Notes: a model not told the origin generated them from the sequence alone. DNA of 64,000 bases from Flavobacterium johnsoniae (GCF_001879205.1 NZ_MLFK01000013.1:124001-188000), one strand, 5' to 3'; shown: positions 26,131-35,312, counted from the stretch's first letter. Program-made: numbers and translations.

Positions 26131-27939
26131 TTAGTCATTCATCGAGATCAAAAACTCTTCGTTGTTTTTTGTTTTCTTGAAACGGTCGTTTACAAAATCC
26201 ATCGATTCTACCGGGTTCATATCCGATAGATATTTACGCATGATCCACATTCTTTGTAATGTTTTTTCGTCTAATAATAAGTCATCACGACGTGTACTTG
26301 ACGAAGTAAGATCGATTGCAGGGAAAATACGTTTGTTTGCAATTTTACGATCTAATTGAAGCTCCATGTTACCGGTTCCTTTAAATTCTTCGAAGATCAC
26401 CTCGTCCATTTTAGAACCTGTTTCAGTTAATGCAGTAGCGATAATACTTAACGAACCACCGTTTTCTACATTTCTCGCCGCTCCAAAGAAACGTTTTGGT
26501 TTTTGTAATGCATTTGCATCCACACCACCACTTAATACTTTTCCAGATGCAGGCTGTACGGTATTGTAAGCTCTTGCTAAACGTGTAATCGAATCTAAAA
26601 GAATCACTACATCGTGTCCGCATTCTACCAAACGTTTTGCTTTTTCTAAAACAATATTGGCAATTTTTACGTGTTCTTGTGGTTCTCTGTCAAAAGTTGA
26701 CGCAATAACCTCACCGCGAACACTTCTCTGCATATCAGTAACCTCTTCAGGACGCTCATCAATCAAAAGAACAATTAAGTAAACTTCCGGGTGATTTGCT
26801 GCAATTGCATTTGCAATGTCTTTTAAAAGCATTGTTTTACCCGTTTTTGGCTGTGCAACGATCATTCCACGCTGCCCTTTTCCAATTGGAGAAAACAAAT
26901 CGATAATTCGGGTTGATATAGAACTGCCTTTTTCGGCTAATTTAAATTTTTCTGAAGGGAAAACCGGTGTAAGGTGCTCAAAAGAAACTCTGTCACGAAC
27001 CACCTGCGGATCGTGTCCGTTAATTTTTAATACTCGAACAAGAGGGAAAAATTTCTCTCCTTCTTTTGGAGGACGAACCACACCTTTTACAGTATCTCCG
27101 GTTTTTAAACCAAATAATCTGATTTGTGAAGTCGATAAATAAATATCATCCGGAGAAGCTAAATAATTATAATCGGAAGAACGTAAAAATCCGTAACCAT
27201 CAGGCATCATTTCAAGAACACCTTCACTTTCAATAATTCCGTCAAATTCAAAATCTGAATCCCTAAAATTATTCTTCTTGTTTTTATGGTTTTGGTTTTG
27301 ATTCCCGTTATTACCATTTCCGTTACCGTTACCGTTTTGGTTCGGGTTTGCATTTTGGTTTTGATTTGGATTCTGATTGGGATTTTGGTTTTTATTCTGA
27401 TTAGGATTAATCTTTTTAACCGGAGCAGGATTTTCAGACTTCTCAGCAGTCGGTGCTGTTGTGGTATTTTCTATAACTTCCTCTGCAGGAGTTACTTCTT
27501 TAGCAGCTTCTTTTTCTTTTTGCAGCGCAACCTTTTTTTCATAAGCCGACTTATTGAATTTCACAATTTTCGGTCCTTTTTTCTCTGCTGTTTTATTTTC
27601 AGCTGGTTCTTCAGCTTGTACTATTGGTTTTTCTTCTACAGCCGCAGGTATTTCAATTTCCTTTGGAGCTTCCTCTGTTTTATCAAATTCAAGAACGGGA
27701 GCATTTTTACCGGCTGTTTTCTTAGCCGGAGCAATTCGGGCTCTTTTCGGCTTATCAATATTTGCATCCTTTTCTGCAACAGTTTCTGCGGGCGGTGCTG
27801 AGGCCGCCTCCTGATGCGCTAATATCTGAGTGATCAGAGTATCTTTTTTAACGCCATTAAACTTTATTGTTTTAGCTAACTTAGCTATTTCTTGAAGCTC
27901 AGAAAGCTTCATTTCTTTTAATGCAGAAATATCAAACAT
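26131..27939 (-). CDS. rho: Transcription termination factor Rho with Asn-rich disordered insert
   Basis: The 602-residue protein has the Rho N-terminal helical domain (residues 1-45, L-K-E-M-K-L-S-E-L-Q-E-I-A), a disordered region (about 45-230), the RNA-binding cold-shock-like domain (about 232-305, G-V-L-E-M-M-P-D-G-Y-G-F-L-R) and the hexameric ATPase with P-loop A-Q-P-K-T-G-K-T and Walker B V-V-I-L-L-D-S-I-T-R. The disordered region ends in an Asn/Gln-rich tract (178-224) of NQN, NPN and GN units. E. coli Rho has 419 residues, so the extra length is almost all this insert. Long inserts are known in Bacteroidota Rho. It is a single gene, divergent from the DUF4293 gene. Confidence 0.97.
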   Translation of the reverse strand: MFDISALKEMKLSELQEIAKLAKTIKFNGVKKDTLITQILAHQEAASAPPAETVAEKDANIDKPKRARIAPAKKTAGKNAPVLEFDKTEEAPKEIEIPAAVEEKPIVQAEEPAENKTAEKKGPKIVKFNKSAYEKKVALQKEKEAAKEVTPAEEVIENTTTAPTAEKSENPAPVKKINPNQNKNQNPNQNPNQNQNANPNQNGNGNGNGNNGNQNQNHKNKKNNFRDSDFEFDGIIESEGVLEMMPDGYGFLRSSDYNYLASPDDIYLSTSQIRLFGLKTGDTVKGVVRPPKEGEKFFPLVRVLKINGHDPQVVRDRVSFEHLTPVFPSEKFKLAEKGSSISTRIIDLFSPIGKGQRGMIVAQPKTGKTMLLKDIANAIAANHPEVYLIVLLIDERPEEVTDMQRSVRGEVIASTFDREPQEHVKIANIVLEKAKRLVECGHDVVILLDSITRLARAYNTVQPASGKVLSGGVDANALQKPKRFFGAARNVENGGSLSIIATALTETGSKMDEVIFEEFKGTGNMELQLDRKIANKRIFPAIDLTSSSTRRDDLLLDEKTLQRMWIMRKYLSDMNPVESMDFVNDRFKKTKNNEEFLISMND

Positions 27940-28123
27940 GAATGTTCTATGAATTTAATTATTTTAAAGGAAATACTGTAAAAAGAATAGGTAGATATTT
28001 TTTTTTCGATTGACCGCAGTATGAAGTGCTTACGGTATTATGATGCAATAATACGAATAAAATTTAATCATACAATAGTATTTTAAAAAAAGAAAATATA
28101 TTTTTGTAAAACAATTTTAGATC

Positions 28124-28540
28124 ATGATACAAAGAATTCAAACCGTATATTTACTTCTTACCTTTGTAGTTACAGGGGTTTTAATGTTTTTTATGCCGCT
28201 TTGGACATTAAATACAGGCAAGGCTTTTTATTTTATGCAAGACCAGCTTTACACTGTTATTTTAGGTTTAAGCACTATGCTTACTATTGTTAGTATTATT
28301 TCATACAAAAAAAGACAAAATCAGTTTGTAATGGGCAGACTGAACATAATATTAAATTTAATTTTATTAGGATTATTTGTATATCGCTCTCTAAATTTAT
28401 CTGGAGAAACGGTTAACGCTGTTTCAGAGAAAGGTATTGGGATGTTTCTTCCAATTGTTGCTATCGTATTATTAGTTTTAGCTAATAAGGCCATCAAAAA
28501 GGACGAAGATCTTGTAAAATCTGTAGACCGTTTGAGATAA
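28124..28540 (+). CDS. DUF4293 family membrane protein
   Basis: The 138-residue protein has four membrane helices (about residues 7-28, 42-60, 72-90, 105-120) and the family start M-I-Q-R-I-Q-T-V-Y-L-L-L. DUF4293 is restricted to Bacteroidota and commonly lies next to rho, as here. Function is unknown. A TATTTTTG -7 box (28099-28106) lies 17 nt before the start codon. A strong terminator follows. Confidence 0.9.
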   Translation: MIQRIQTVYLLLTFVVTGVLMFFMPLWTLNTGKAFYFMQDQLYTVILGLSTMLTIVSIISYKKRQNQFVMGRLNIILNLILLGLFVYRSLNLSGETVNAVSEKGIGMFLPIVAIVLLVLANKAIKKDEDLVKSVDRLR

Positions 28541-28571
28541 ACCTATAAACTTAATTTTTTTGTGCGAAGAG

Positions 28572-28599
28572 AACCCGAATTTTATATTCGGGTTTTTTT
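28572..28599 (+). terminator. Terminator after the DUF4293 gene
   Basis: AACCCGAAT (28572-28580) pairs with ATTCGGGTT (28586-28594), followed by a T-run. Confidence 0.9.
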
Positions 28600-28649
28600 G
28601 TGCCCGTAACTTATTATTGCACAACTAATAAATCAGACCAAAAATACGT

Positions 28650-28677
28650 TTTGTAAGATATTTTTTTCATAATTTTG
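28650..28677 (+). promoter_or_regulatory. Promoter of the NarL-type two-component system
   Basis: TTTG (28650-28653) and TAATTTTG (28670-28677) are 16 nt apart. The -7 box overlaps a TTG at 28675 that could otherwise open a longer reading frame, so the response regulator must start at the ATG at 28699. Confidence 0.65.
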
Positions 28678-28698
28678 CTTTTTGTTCCAAAAGCAGTT

Positions 28699-29361
28699 AT
28701 GACAAATAAAATAAGGATACATCTTGCTGATGACCACCAGGTACTTATCGATGGGCTCTCCAATTTATTACAGACAGTTTCAAATTTTGAGGTTGTAGGC
28801 AGTTCATTGAATGGTAATACCGTATATGATGATGTAGTTAAAGATCAGGCCGATATTCTGGTTCTGGATATCAGCATGCCCGAAAAAGACGGAATTGAAG
28901 TTTTAAAAGAATTCAGTCAAAAAGGTTTTCCATGCAAAGTAATTATCCTATCCAGCTACGATGATTTAAAAATCATTAAAGAAGTAATGAAATTAGGTGC
29001 TAAAGGCTATTTAACAAAAAAATGTGCAGGAGAAAACATCATCGAAGCGATAGAAGCAGTTTATCAGGATCAGGAATATTACAGCGATGCCGTAAGAGAA
29101 AAAATATTCAGTATATTTTCTCAAAATAATCCAAAATTAAACAAGAATGTTTATATCGAAAATCCGATTTTAAGTCCGAGAGAAATTGAAATCATAACTT
29201 TAATCTGTTTGGAATACAGCGGAAAAGAAATCAGCGAACAACTTTTTATAAGCGTGAATACGGTTGAAACACATAGAAAAAATATTATGAAAAAACTGCA
29301 TATAAAAAACACTATCGGACTGGTAAAATATGCTCTGAAAAACAAATTGATAGCTTCTTAA
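28699..29361 (+). CDS. NarL/LuxR-family response regulator
   Basis: From ATG 28699 the protein is 220 residues. The receiver domain (1-120) has the acidic pocket D-D at 11-12 and phospho-acceptor Asp57 in L-V-L-D-I-S. The C-terminal domain (about 150-215) is a LuxR-type helix-turn-helix: L-S-P-R-E-I-E-I-I, G-K-E-I-S-E-Q-L and V-N-T-V-E-T-H-R-K-N-I-M-K-K-L. It would activate target genes when phosphorylated by the kinase encoded 38 nt downstream. A TTG at 28675 is rejected as start because a promoter covers it. Targets are not visible in the window. Confidence 0.94.
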   Translation: MTNKIRIHLADDHQVLIDGLSNLLQTVSNFEVVGSSLNGNTVYDDVVKDQADILVLDISMPEKDGIEVLKEFSQKGFPCKVIILSSYDDLKIIKEVMKLGAKGYLTKKCAGENIIEAIEAVYQDQEYYSDAVREKIFSIFSQNNPKLNKNVYIENPILSPREIEIITLICLEYSGKEISEQLFISVNTVETHRKNIMKKLHIKNTIGLVKYALKNKLIAS

Positions 29362-29399
29362 TTCAGTTAAAAAAAAACAGTTAACCATAATAGTCATTT

Positions 29400-30320
29400 A
29401 TGTTTATTATTCGAATTTTCATATTGGTTTTTCTTCTGTTTTCCAGCGAAAATAAGATGTTTAGCCAGCATATAATTTCTTCTGAAAAATCAAGTACTGC
29501 TTCTTACGAAAATTCAAAAAAAACAAGTGTTTCAGAATCAGCCAAAATTGAACAGCTTCGAAACAAAAAAGTAGTAAGTCTTTCTATCGTCCTGATTATC
29601 ATATTGTGTTTTCTTTTTTATTTTGTCTATCAAAACAACAAACTGAAACAAAAAATCAAACGAAAAGATACCAAACAAAAAATACTGCTTAATGTTATAA
29701 ATGAAGGCATTGACAGTCAGGAAACCGAACAAAAAAAGATTGCTTCTTTTTTACACGATAACATTAATTCCCTTCTTTCTTCAGCTGGACTGCATTTGAA
29801 AGTTTTTACAGCCAAAAGCAACATACAATCAGAAGAAATTCAAAAAGCAAAAGCAATTTTAGAACAGGCACACGATCTGCTTCGTGATATGTCTCATGAG
29901 CTTGTTCCTACCCTTTTGGTGCGATTTGGTTTAATTTACGCCTTAGAAGATTTATGCGAAAGAAATTCTAATTCGAGTATTACATTTAAATTTTCAAATT
30001 CTGTTTCGACTGATACCAGATATTCTGAGAAATTCGAAACAAAACTTTACTTTATAGTTTCGGAACTAATCAACAACATTATAAAACATAGTGAAGCAAA
30101 AAAAGCCCAAATTTCAATACACGAAAACCATAATCAGTTAATCATTATAATCCATGATAACGGAAAGGGTTTTGATGCTGAAAAACTTAACGAAATTGAA
30201 GGTTTTGGCTTAAACCGAATTAGAGTTCGAATTAAAAAACTCAAAGGCACTTTCTCTATTATTTCCAGAGCAAATGAAAACACAGGAACTTCTATTAAAA
30301 TAAAGGTCCCTATTTCTTAG
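29400..30320 (+). CDS. NarX/DegS-type sensor histidine kinase
   Basis: This 306-residue kinase has a signal-like N-terminus (1-22), a short periplasmic piece of about 35 residues, one membrane helix (about 59-77), then a coiled linker, the HisKA_3 dimerisation domain with phospho-acceptor His119 in S-F-L-H-D-N, and a HATPase domain with N-N-I-I-K-H-S-E-A and D-N-G-K-G-F-D. The periplasmic part is too short for a classical sensor domain, so it may sense in the membrane or through a partner. It pairs with the LuxR-type regulator immediately upstream. Confidence 0.93.
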   Translation: MFIIRIFILVFLLFSSENKMFSQHIISSEKSSTASYENSKKTSVSESAKIEQLRNKKVVSLSIVLIIILCFLFYFVYQNNKLKQKIKRKDTKQKILLNVINEGIDSQETEQKKIASFLHDNINSLLSSAGLHLKVFTAKSNIQSEEIQKAKAILEQAHDLLRDMSHELVPTLLVRFGLIYALEDLCERNSNSSITFKFSNSVSTDTRYSEKFETKLYFIVSELINNIIKHSEAKKAQISIHENHNQLIIIIHDNGKGFDAEKLNEIEGFGLNRIRVRIKKLKGTFSIISRANENTGTSIKIKVPIS

Positions 30321-30322
30321 CT

Positions 30323-30817
30323 TTATTTTTTACCTATTTCGATAATTTCTAAATCCTTTATTTTATCATCGTCGATAACAAAACGCAGCATGGTTCTCAT
30401 TTGATGAAAACCGCTTTTGCCTGCCGCACCGGGATTCATGTGCAGTAGATTATTCTTTTTATCAAACATTACTTTCAGGATATGCGAATGTCCGCAGATG
30501 AATAATTTAGGGGGATTTGATGCCATTTCTTCTCTAATAGCCGGATTGTATTTTCCAGGATACCCTCCAATATGTGTGATCCAGACAGAAACATTTTCGC
30601 ATAAAAACCTATTGTGAAGCGGAAACTCTAATCTTGCCTGCGCATCATCGATATTTCCGTAAACACAACGCAGCGGTTTTAGCTTTTTTATAGTGTCGGT
30701 TACATGCAAATCTCCAATATCACCGGCATGCCAGACTTCATCGGCCTGAGCCACATATTTTAAAATGGTATCATCGATATGAGAGTGAGTATCGGAAAGA
30801 AGGAGGATTTTTTTCAT
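30323..30817 (-). CDS. YfcE/MJ0936-type metallophosphoesterase
   Basis: The 164-residue protein shows all metal-binding motifs of small phosphodiesterases: L-S-D-T-H-S-H at the N-terminus, H-A-G-D-I-G-D, G-N-I-D-D, and I-C-G-H-S-H-I-L. Members cleave phosphodiesters or phosphomonoesters with Mn; the natural substrate is usually unknown. It is convergent with the kinase gene with 2 nt between stops, and divergent from truA. A promoter-like TACCTTTG facing it lies at 30900-30893 inside a repeat. Confidence 0.92.
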   Translation of the reverse strand: MKKILLLSDTHSHIDDTILKYVAQADEVWHAGDIGDLHVTDTIKKLKPLRCVYGNIDDAQARLEFPLHNRFLCENVSVWITHIGGYPGKYNPAIREEMASNPPKLFICGHSHILKVMFDKKNNLLHMNPGAAGKSGFHQMRTMLRFVIDDDKIKDLEIIEIGKK

Positions 30818-30822
30818 TCTTA

Positions 30823-31110
30823 AGGAGCTAAGATGCTGAGTTGCTAAGGTTCTGAGTTTTTCTCTTTCTGAGATTCAAAAGACTCGTAGATGCAAAGGTA
30901 CAAAGGTTTTTTTAAAAGTGGTTAAGGCTCTAAGATACTAAGTTTTTTTTCTGGAGACACACTGCTGTTTTATTAGTTTAATAGCAAATCAATCATTTTA
31001 AACATAAAAAACTTAGAATCTTAGTTGATTAAAAAACTTAGAACCTTAGTATCTTAGCAACTCAGCAACTTTTAAAAAAAACCTTTGTACCTTTGCACCT
31101 CAAAACCTTT
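30823..31110. repeat. Long inverted repeat with CTTAG words between divergent genes
   Basis: The gap 30818-31121 holds no gene. Its arms are inverted copies: TGCAAAGGTACAAAGG begins at 30891 on the plus strand and its complement CCTTTGTACCTTTGCA ends at 31097. Words such as CTAAGATACTAAG recur in both arms. Each arm carries TACCTTTG, a full match to the -7 consensus, facing the adjacent gene (30900-30893 minus, 31088-31095 plus). Confidence 0.75.
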
Positions 31111-31121
31111 GAATCTTTACC

Positions 31122-31856
31122 TTGAGATATTTTATTCATTTTGCTTATAACGGAACTCATTACCATGGCTGGCAGTTTCAGCCGAACGCTTCATCTGTTC
31201 AGGAAACCTTAAACAAGGCGCTTTCGGTTTTATTGAATTCGACTATAAATGTAATGGGAGCCGGAAGAACAGATACGGGTGTTCATGCCGAGGAAATGTA
31301 CGGGCATTTTGATTTTGAAAATCCAATTGATGTTCCTGTTTTGGTACACAAACTCAATTCGTATTTACCAAAAGACATCGCAGTTTATGATCTTATAAAA
31401 GTTCATGATGATGCGCACTGCCGATTTGATGCTACGAAAAGAACTTACGAATATCATATCAATATGGTTAAGAATCCGTTTTTAGAGGAATTGAGCTGGT
31501 ATGTAAATCAAAAGCTAGACATTAATTTAATGAATGAAGCAGCAAAGATTTTATTAAAACATACCGATTTTCAGTGTTTCTCAAAAGTGAATACAGATGT
31601 CAATACTTTTGACTGCTCGATTTTTGAGGCCTATTGGAAAAACGAAAATAACAAATTGGTTTTTACAATTTCAGCGAATCGGTTTTTACGAAATATGGTT
31701 CGGGCGATTGTGGGAACTTTGATTAATATTGGTTTACACAAAATTACGCTGGAAGATTTTGAAAATATTATTGCCAGCAAGAACAGAGAAAAAGCCGGAT
31801 TTTCGGTCCCGGCACACGGTTTATATTTAACCAAAATTTATTACGACTATTTATAA
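31122..31856 (+). CDS. truA: tRNA pseudouridine(38-40) synthase
   Basis: The 244-residue protein is TruA, which converts uridines 38-40 in the tRNA anticodon arm. The start is TTG at 31122: an in-frame stop lies at 31110-31112 and no ATG or GTG lies between, and the protein then begins R-Y-F-I-H-F-A-Y-N-G-T, the usual TruA start. The catalytic Asp51 is in G-A-G-R-T-D-T-G-V-H-A. R-F-L-R-N-M-V-R-A-I-V-G-T-L is the C-terminal signature. The -7 box TACCTTTG at 31088-31095 is part of the intergenic repeat. Confidence 0.95.
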   Translation: MRYFIHFAYNGTHYHGWQFQPNASSVQETLNKALSVLLNSTINVMGAGRTDTGVHAEEMYGHFDFENPIDVPVLVHKLNSYLPKDIAVYDLIKVHDDAHCRFDATKRTYEYHINMVKNPFLEELSWYVNQKLDINLMNEAAKILLKHTDFQCFSKVNTDVNTFDCSIFEAYWKNENNKLVFTISANRFLRNMVRAIVGTLINIGLHKITLEDFENIIASKNREKAGFSVPAHGLYLTKIYYDYL

Positions 31857-31935
31857 GCTTTAAGCTTTAGGCAATAGGCTTTAGACTTATTTCTTACTGC
31901 TTACTGCTAATAGCTTACAGCCTAAAGCTTAAAGC
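31857..31935. repeat. Intergenic hairpin with perfect 16-nt arms (GCTTTAAGC words)
   Basis: GCTTTAAGCTTTAGGC (31857-31872) is the exact reverse complement of GCCTAAAGCTTAAAGC (31920-31935). Between them the words CTTACTGC and GCTTA recur. The hairpin fills the whole truA-ABC transporter gap. Confidence 0.8.
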
Positions 31936-31947
31936 ATCAAAAAAAAA

Positions 31948-33702
31948 ATGAAAGCAAAAGCATTTGATACCGGATTATTTAAAAGAATCTTAAAATATAC
32001 AAAACCTTATAAGTGGCGTTACTATGGCGTGATTATTTTTGCTGTATCGCTTTCGGTTTTTGCGGCACTTAGACCTTACTTATTAAAACAAACGGTCGAC
32101 GGCTATATCAAGACTCACGACAAAGAAGGATTACTTCTTTATATTATTTTGATGGGTGCTGTACTTTTAATGGAAGTCTTTTCACAATTTTACTTTGTAT
32201 ATTGGGCAAACTGGCTTGGGCAGGATATTGTAAAAGACATCAGAACGAAACTTTTCAAACACATTTTAAGTTTTAGAATGAAGTATTTTGATTTGGTTCC
32301 GGTTGGGCAATTAGTTACCAGATCAGTTTCGGATATTGAGTCGATCGCTCGTATTTTCAGTCAGGGGTTATTTATGATTATAAGCGACTTGATGAAAATG
32401 CTGGTGGTGTTGATTTTTATGTTTTACATGAACTGGAAACTAACCTGGATTGTAGTTGTGGCAATGCCAATTCTGGTTTACATTACCCGAATTTTCCAGC
32501 GCAAAATGCAGGTTGCTTTTGAAGAAGTTCGTACACAGATTGCCAATATGAATTCATTTGTTCAGGAACGTGTTACCGGAATGAAAATCGTACAGCTTTT
32601 TAACCGTGAAAAAATCGAAGCCGAAAATTTCAGGGTAATAAACGACAAACATCGTGTTGCATGGATTAAAACAATTCTTTACAACTCCATCTTCTTTCCT
32701 ATTGCCGATATTATTTCGTCGATCACTTTAGGATTAGTGGTTGTTTTTGGCGGATTCAAGATTTTGAATGGCGATCATTTTACCACTTTTGGGGATTTGT
32801 TTTCGTATACAATGTTTATCGGGATGCTTTTTAATCCGTTAAGGCAAATTGCAGATAAGTTCAACGAGATGCAGTTAGGAATGATTGCAGCTAATCGTGT
32901 TTTTGATGTGATTGACACACAGGATCATATTCAGGATACAGGAACACTTGAAGCTCCGGTTTTTGATGGAAGTATCGAATTTAAACAAATTCGTTTCAGC
33001 TATATTCCCGAAGAAGAAGTTATAAAAGGCATTGATCTGTCTGTAGCTTCCGGACAGACTGTAGCGATTGTAGGTTCTACAGGTGCTGGAAAATCAACAA
33101 TTATTAATTTGCTTAATCGCTTTTATGAAATTAACAGCGGCTCAATATATATTGACGGCCAAAATATCGAAAACTATACTTTGGCTTCACTCCGAAAACA
33201 AATTGCTGTAGTTTTGCAAGATGTATTTTTATTTGCCGATACTATTTACAACAATATTACACTTTATAATCCCGAAATTACCCGCGAGCAGGTTCTGGAT
33301 GCTGCAAAGAAAATTGGTGTTCATGATTTTATTATGAGTCTTCCGGATAATTATGATTTTGATGTAAAAGAACGCGGTGTAATGCTTTCATCAGGCCAAA
33401 GACAATTGATTGCTTTTTTGCGTTCGTATGTAAGTAATCCGAGTATTTTGATTTTGGATGAAGCAACTTCGTCAATCGATACCTATTCTGAAGAACTGAT
33501 TCAGCGCGCAACTGAAACTATTACAAAAGGTAGAACTTCTATCATTATTGCGCATCGCTTGGCGACAATTGTAAATGCAGATAAAATTGTGGTTATGGAC
33601 AAAGGACTAATTGTGGAACAAGGAACGCATCAGGAATTGTTAACGAAAACGGATGGGTATTATAAAAACTTATACGATTCTCAATTCTCGGTTGCGAATT
33701 AA
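31948..33702 (+). CDS. MsbA-like ABC exporter (fused membrane and ATPase domains)
   Basis: The 584-residue half-transporter has a six-helix membrane domain (about 20-325) and an ATPase domain (about 345-580) with Walker A G-S-T-G-A-G-K-S-T, signature L-S-S-G-Q-R-Q and Walker B I-L-I-L-D-E-A-T-S-S-I-D, then the H-loop I-I-A-H-R-L. It would work as a homodimer and export lipids, peptides or drugs. The substrate cannot be told; MsbA itself is usually encoded near lipid A genes, absent here. A kinase gene starts 14 nt after it, but that kinase is more naturally linked to the downstream locus. Confidence 0.93.
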   Translation: MKAKAFDTGLFKRILKYTKPYKWRYYGVIIFAVSLSVFAALRPYLLKQTVDGYIKTHDKEGLLLYIILMGAVLLMEVFSQFYFVYWANWLGQDIVKDIRTKLFKHILSFRMKYFDLVPVGQLVTRSVSDIESIARIFSQGLFMIISDLMKMLVVLIFMFYMNWKLTWIVVVAMPILVYITRIFQRKMQVAFEEVRTQIANMNSFVQERVTGMKIVQLFNREKIEAENFRVINDKHRVAWIKTILYNSIFFPIADIISSITLGLVVVFGGFKILNGDHFTTFGDLFSYTMFIGMLFNPLRQIADKFNEMQLGMIAANRVFDVIDTQDHIQDTGTLEAPVFDGSIEFKQIRFSYIPEEEVIKGIDLSVASGQTVAIVGSTGAGKSTIINLLNRFYEINSGSIYIDGQNIENYTLASLRKQIAVVLQDVFLFADTIYNNITLYNPEITREQVLDAAKKIGVHDFIMSLPDNYDFDVKERGVMLSSGQRQLIAFLRSYVSNPSILILDEATSSIDTYSEELIQRATETITKGRTSIIIAHRLATIVNADKIVVMDKGLIVEQGTHQELLTKTDGYYKNLYDSQFSVAN

Positions 33703-33716
33703 TTTATAAAATACTT

Positions 33717-35294
33717 TTGAGATTTAGATTAAAAAAAATAACATCCCGACGCGCATTTTTGATTTATATAGCCGTCTCCATTCTTATTACTGTTTCTTCT
33801 GTATATATATTGAGTAATTTGATTACTGATCTTACCGAAAAAGCGAATGAAGAGTCAGCACAACGTAACTTTATTAAAAAGCAGGAATTTTTGTCGCAGG
33901 AATTCTCAAAATTTCTGGAACAGGAAAACAGGATAAAGCACGTTTTAAAAATAAGCCGGCCAGAAGAACTGGCCTCAAACTTACATGTTTTATCTTCGGT
34001 ACAAAACACCAATTCATTGGTAGCCGATAATTGGTTTCAGATAAATGATAATAAAATTCAGTTTGGAACTGATTCTATTTCTGATGTCCTAAAAAAAGAT
34101 GTCGAAGATTTTATCCAAAAAAATAAAGATCAAGATCAAAATCATATCAACGTTATTATTCCGCAGGGAAAAGAATGGGTTTGGAGAATTTATTTTAAAC
34201 TCATTTCAAAAAACACAATAGTACGTTACGGCTACGACATCAACTTAAAAAAACTTGTTGATTATTTTTCTACTGTAGATATCAAATCGACTAATAATTA
34301 TGCTTTTATTTTTGATAGATCAGGAAGATGTATTTATCATCCCGAATCGAATTTTATAGGTAAAAATATTTATGAAATTTCCTCTACCCATGCAATTGAC
34401 ACTATATTTCCTAAAAAGCAGGATTATGTAAAAAGAGTCACCTTGTCTGAATATTTAGGACTGGATGTTATCCGATTTACAAAAAAATTAGATCTTAAAA
34501 ATTCGCATTGGTTTGTATGTGTCAATTTTCCAAAAAATATTATTAACGAGAATACAGCATTAATTGAAAAATATTCAACCTGGATATATTCAATTACTAC
34601 CATAATGCTTTTGCTTATTTTCTATTTGTTTTCTTACGCAAACAGACGTGCGTATAGAGAAAAAGGAATTGCGATTAAAGAAAAAAACCGACTTCTTGTA
34701 GAAAATGAAAAAATCGTAAAAGAGAAAGCACTTATTCAGCTCCAGCATTTAAAAGAGCAGATTAATCCACACTTTTTGTTTAATTCGCTCAACTCACTTT
34801 ATATGTTAGTGGGAAGCGATGTAAAAACCGCGCAGAAATTCACTTTGAATCTTTCTCGTATTTATCGCTATTTGATCGATCCGCCGCAAAAAAATATTGT
34901 ACCGCTTAAGGATGAATTATTATTTATAGAAAAATATATCTTTTTACAGCAGACTCGTTTTAAGGAAGAATTATTCTTTTCTATTAAAATTGAAGACAAC
35001 GAAGCCCTCGATAAGTTTATTCCGTATCTGGCATTTCAGGTAGTGGTAGAGAATGCTATTAAGCATAATATGGCAACACACGAAAATCCGTTAACGACCG
35101 AAATTCTAATTCAAAAAGATCAGGTAATAATCACTAATAATCTTCAAAAAAAGATTCATAGTGAACCCGGTACAAATTTTGGATTAAAATACTTGTTAAG
35201 CATTTATAACTTCTACTCCAGAACCAATTTAACCACCTCAGAAAATGACGGCAAATTCGTATGTATTCTGCCATTAATAGCCATTCACTCCTAA
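33717..35294 (+). CDS. LytS-type sensor histidine kinase with Cache-like periplasmic domain
   Basis: The 525-residue protein starts at TTG 33717 (no ATG nearby fits the following membrane helix). It has membrane helix 1 (about 13-35), a periplasmic domain (about 40-285) with F-I-F-D-R-S-G-R-C-I-Y-H-P-E typical of Cache sensors, helix 2 (about 287-307), and a cytoplasmic LytS-type kinase: His352 in I-N-P-H-F-L-F-N-S-L-N, and an ATPase end with V-V-E-N-A-I-K-H-N and N-F-G-L-K-Y-L. Its partner is almost surely the LytTR regulator at 42816; the two bracket a protease-SusCD operon. The ligand may be a peptide, by context. Confidence 0.92.
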   Translation: MRFRLKKITSRRAFLIYIAVSILITVSSVYILSNLITDLTEKANEESAQRNFIKKQEFLSQEFSKFLEQENRIKHVLKISRPEELASNLHVLSSVQNTNSLVADNWFQINDNKIQFGTDSISDVLKKDVEDFIQKNKDQDQNHINVIIPQGKEWVWRIYFKLISKNTIVRYGYDINLKKLVDYFSTVDIKSTNNYAFIFDRSGRCIYHPESNFIGKNIYEISSTHAIDTIFPKKQDYVKRVTLSEYLGLDVIRFTKKLDLKNSHWFVCVNFPKNIINENTALIEKYSTWIYSITTIMLLLIFYLFSYANRRAYREKGIAIKEKNRLLVENEKIVKEKALIQLQHLKEQINPHFLFNSLNSLYMLVGSDVKTAQKFTLNLSRIYRYLIDPPQKNIVPLKDELLFIEKYIFLQQTRFKEELFFSIKIEDNEALDKFIPYLAFQVVVENAIKHNMATHENPLTTEILIQKDQVIITNNLQKKIHSEPGTNFGLKYLLSIYNFYSRTNLTTSENDGKFVCILPLIAIHS

Positions 35295-35312
35295 AAAAAA
35301 GCCATTCACTCC
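35279..35312 (+). promoter_or_regulatory. 13-nt direct repeat, candidate LytTR operator
   Basis: AGCCATTCACTCC occurs at 35279-35291 and again at 35300-35312, exactly 21 nt (two helical turns) apart. The first copy covers the stop codon region of the kinase gene. LytTR regulators typically bind two direct repeats spaced two turns apart. A promoter for the metalloprotease gene lies just downstream (TTTG 35315-35318, TAGTTTCG 35343-35350). Confidence 0.65.

Noticed and set aside
27286..27801. 171-codon open frame antisense to the rho N-terminal region
   Set aside because: It is the mirror of the low-complexity Asn/Lys/Glu-rich coding stretch and has no protein-like features of its own.
28675..28698. 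TTG start for the NarL-type response regulator
   Set aside because: It overlaps the -7 promoter box TAATTTTG; the receiver domain begins normally at ATG 28699.
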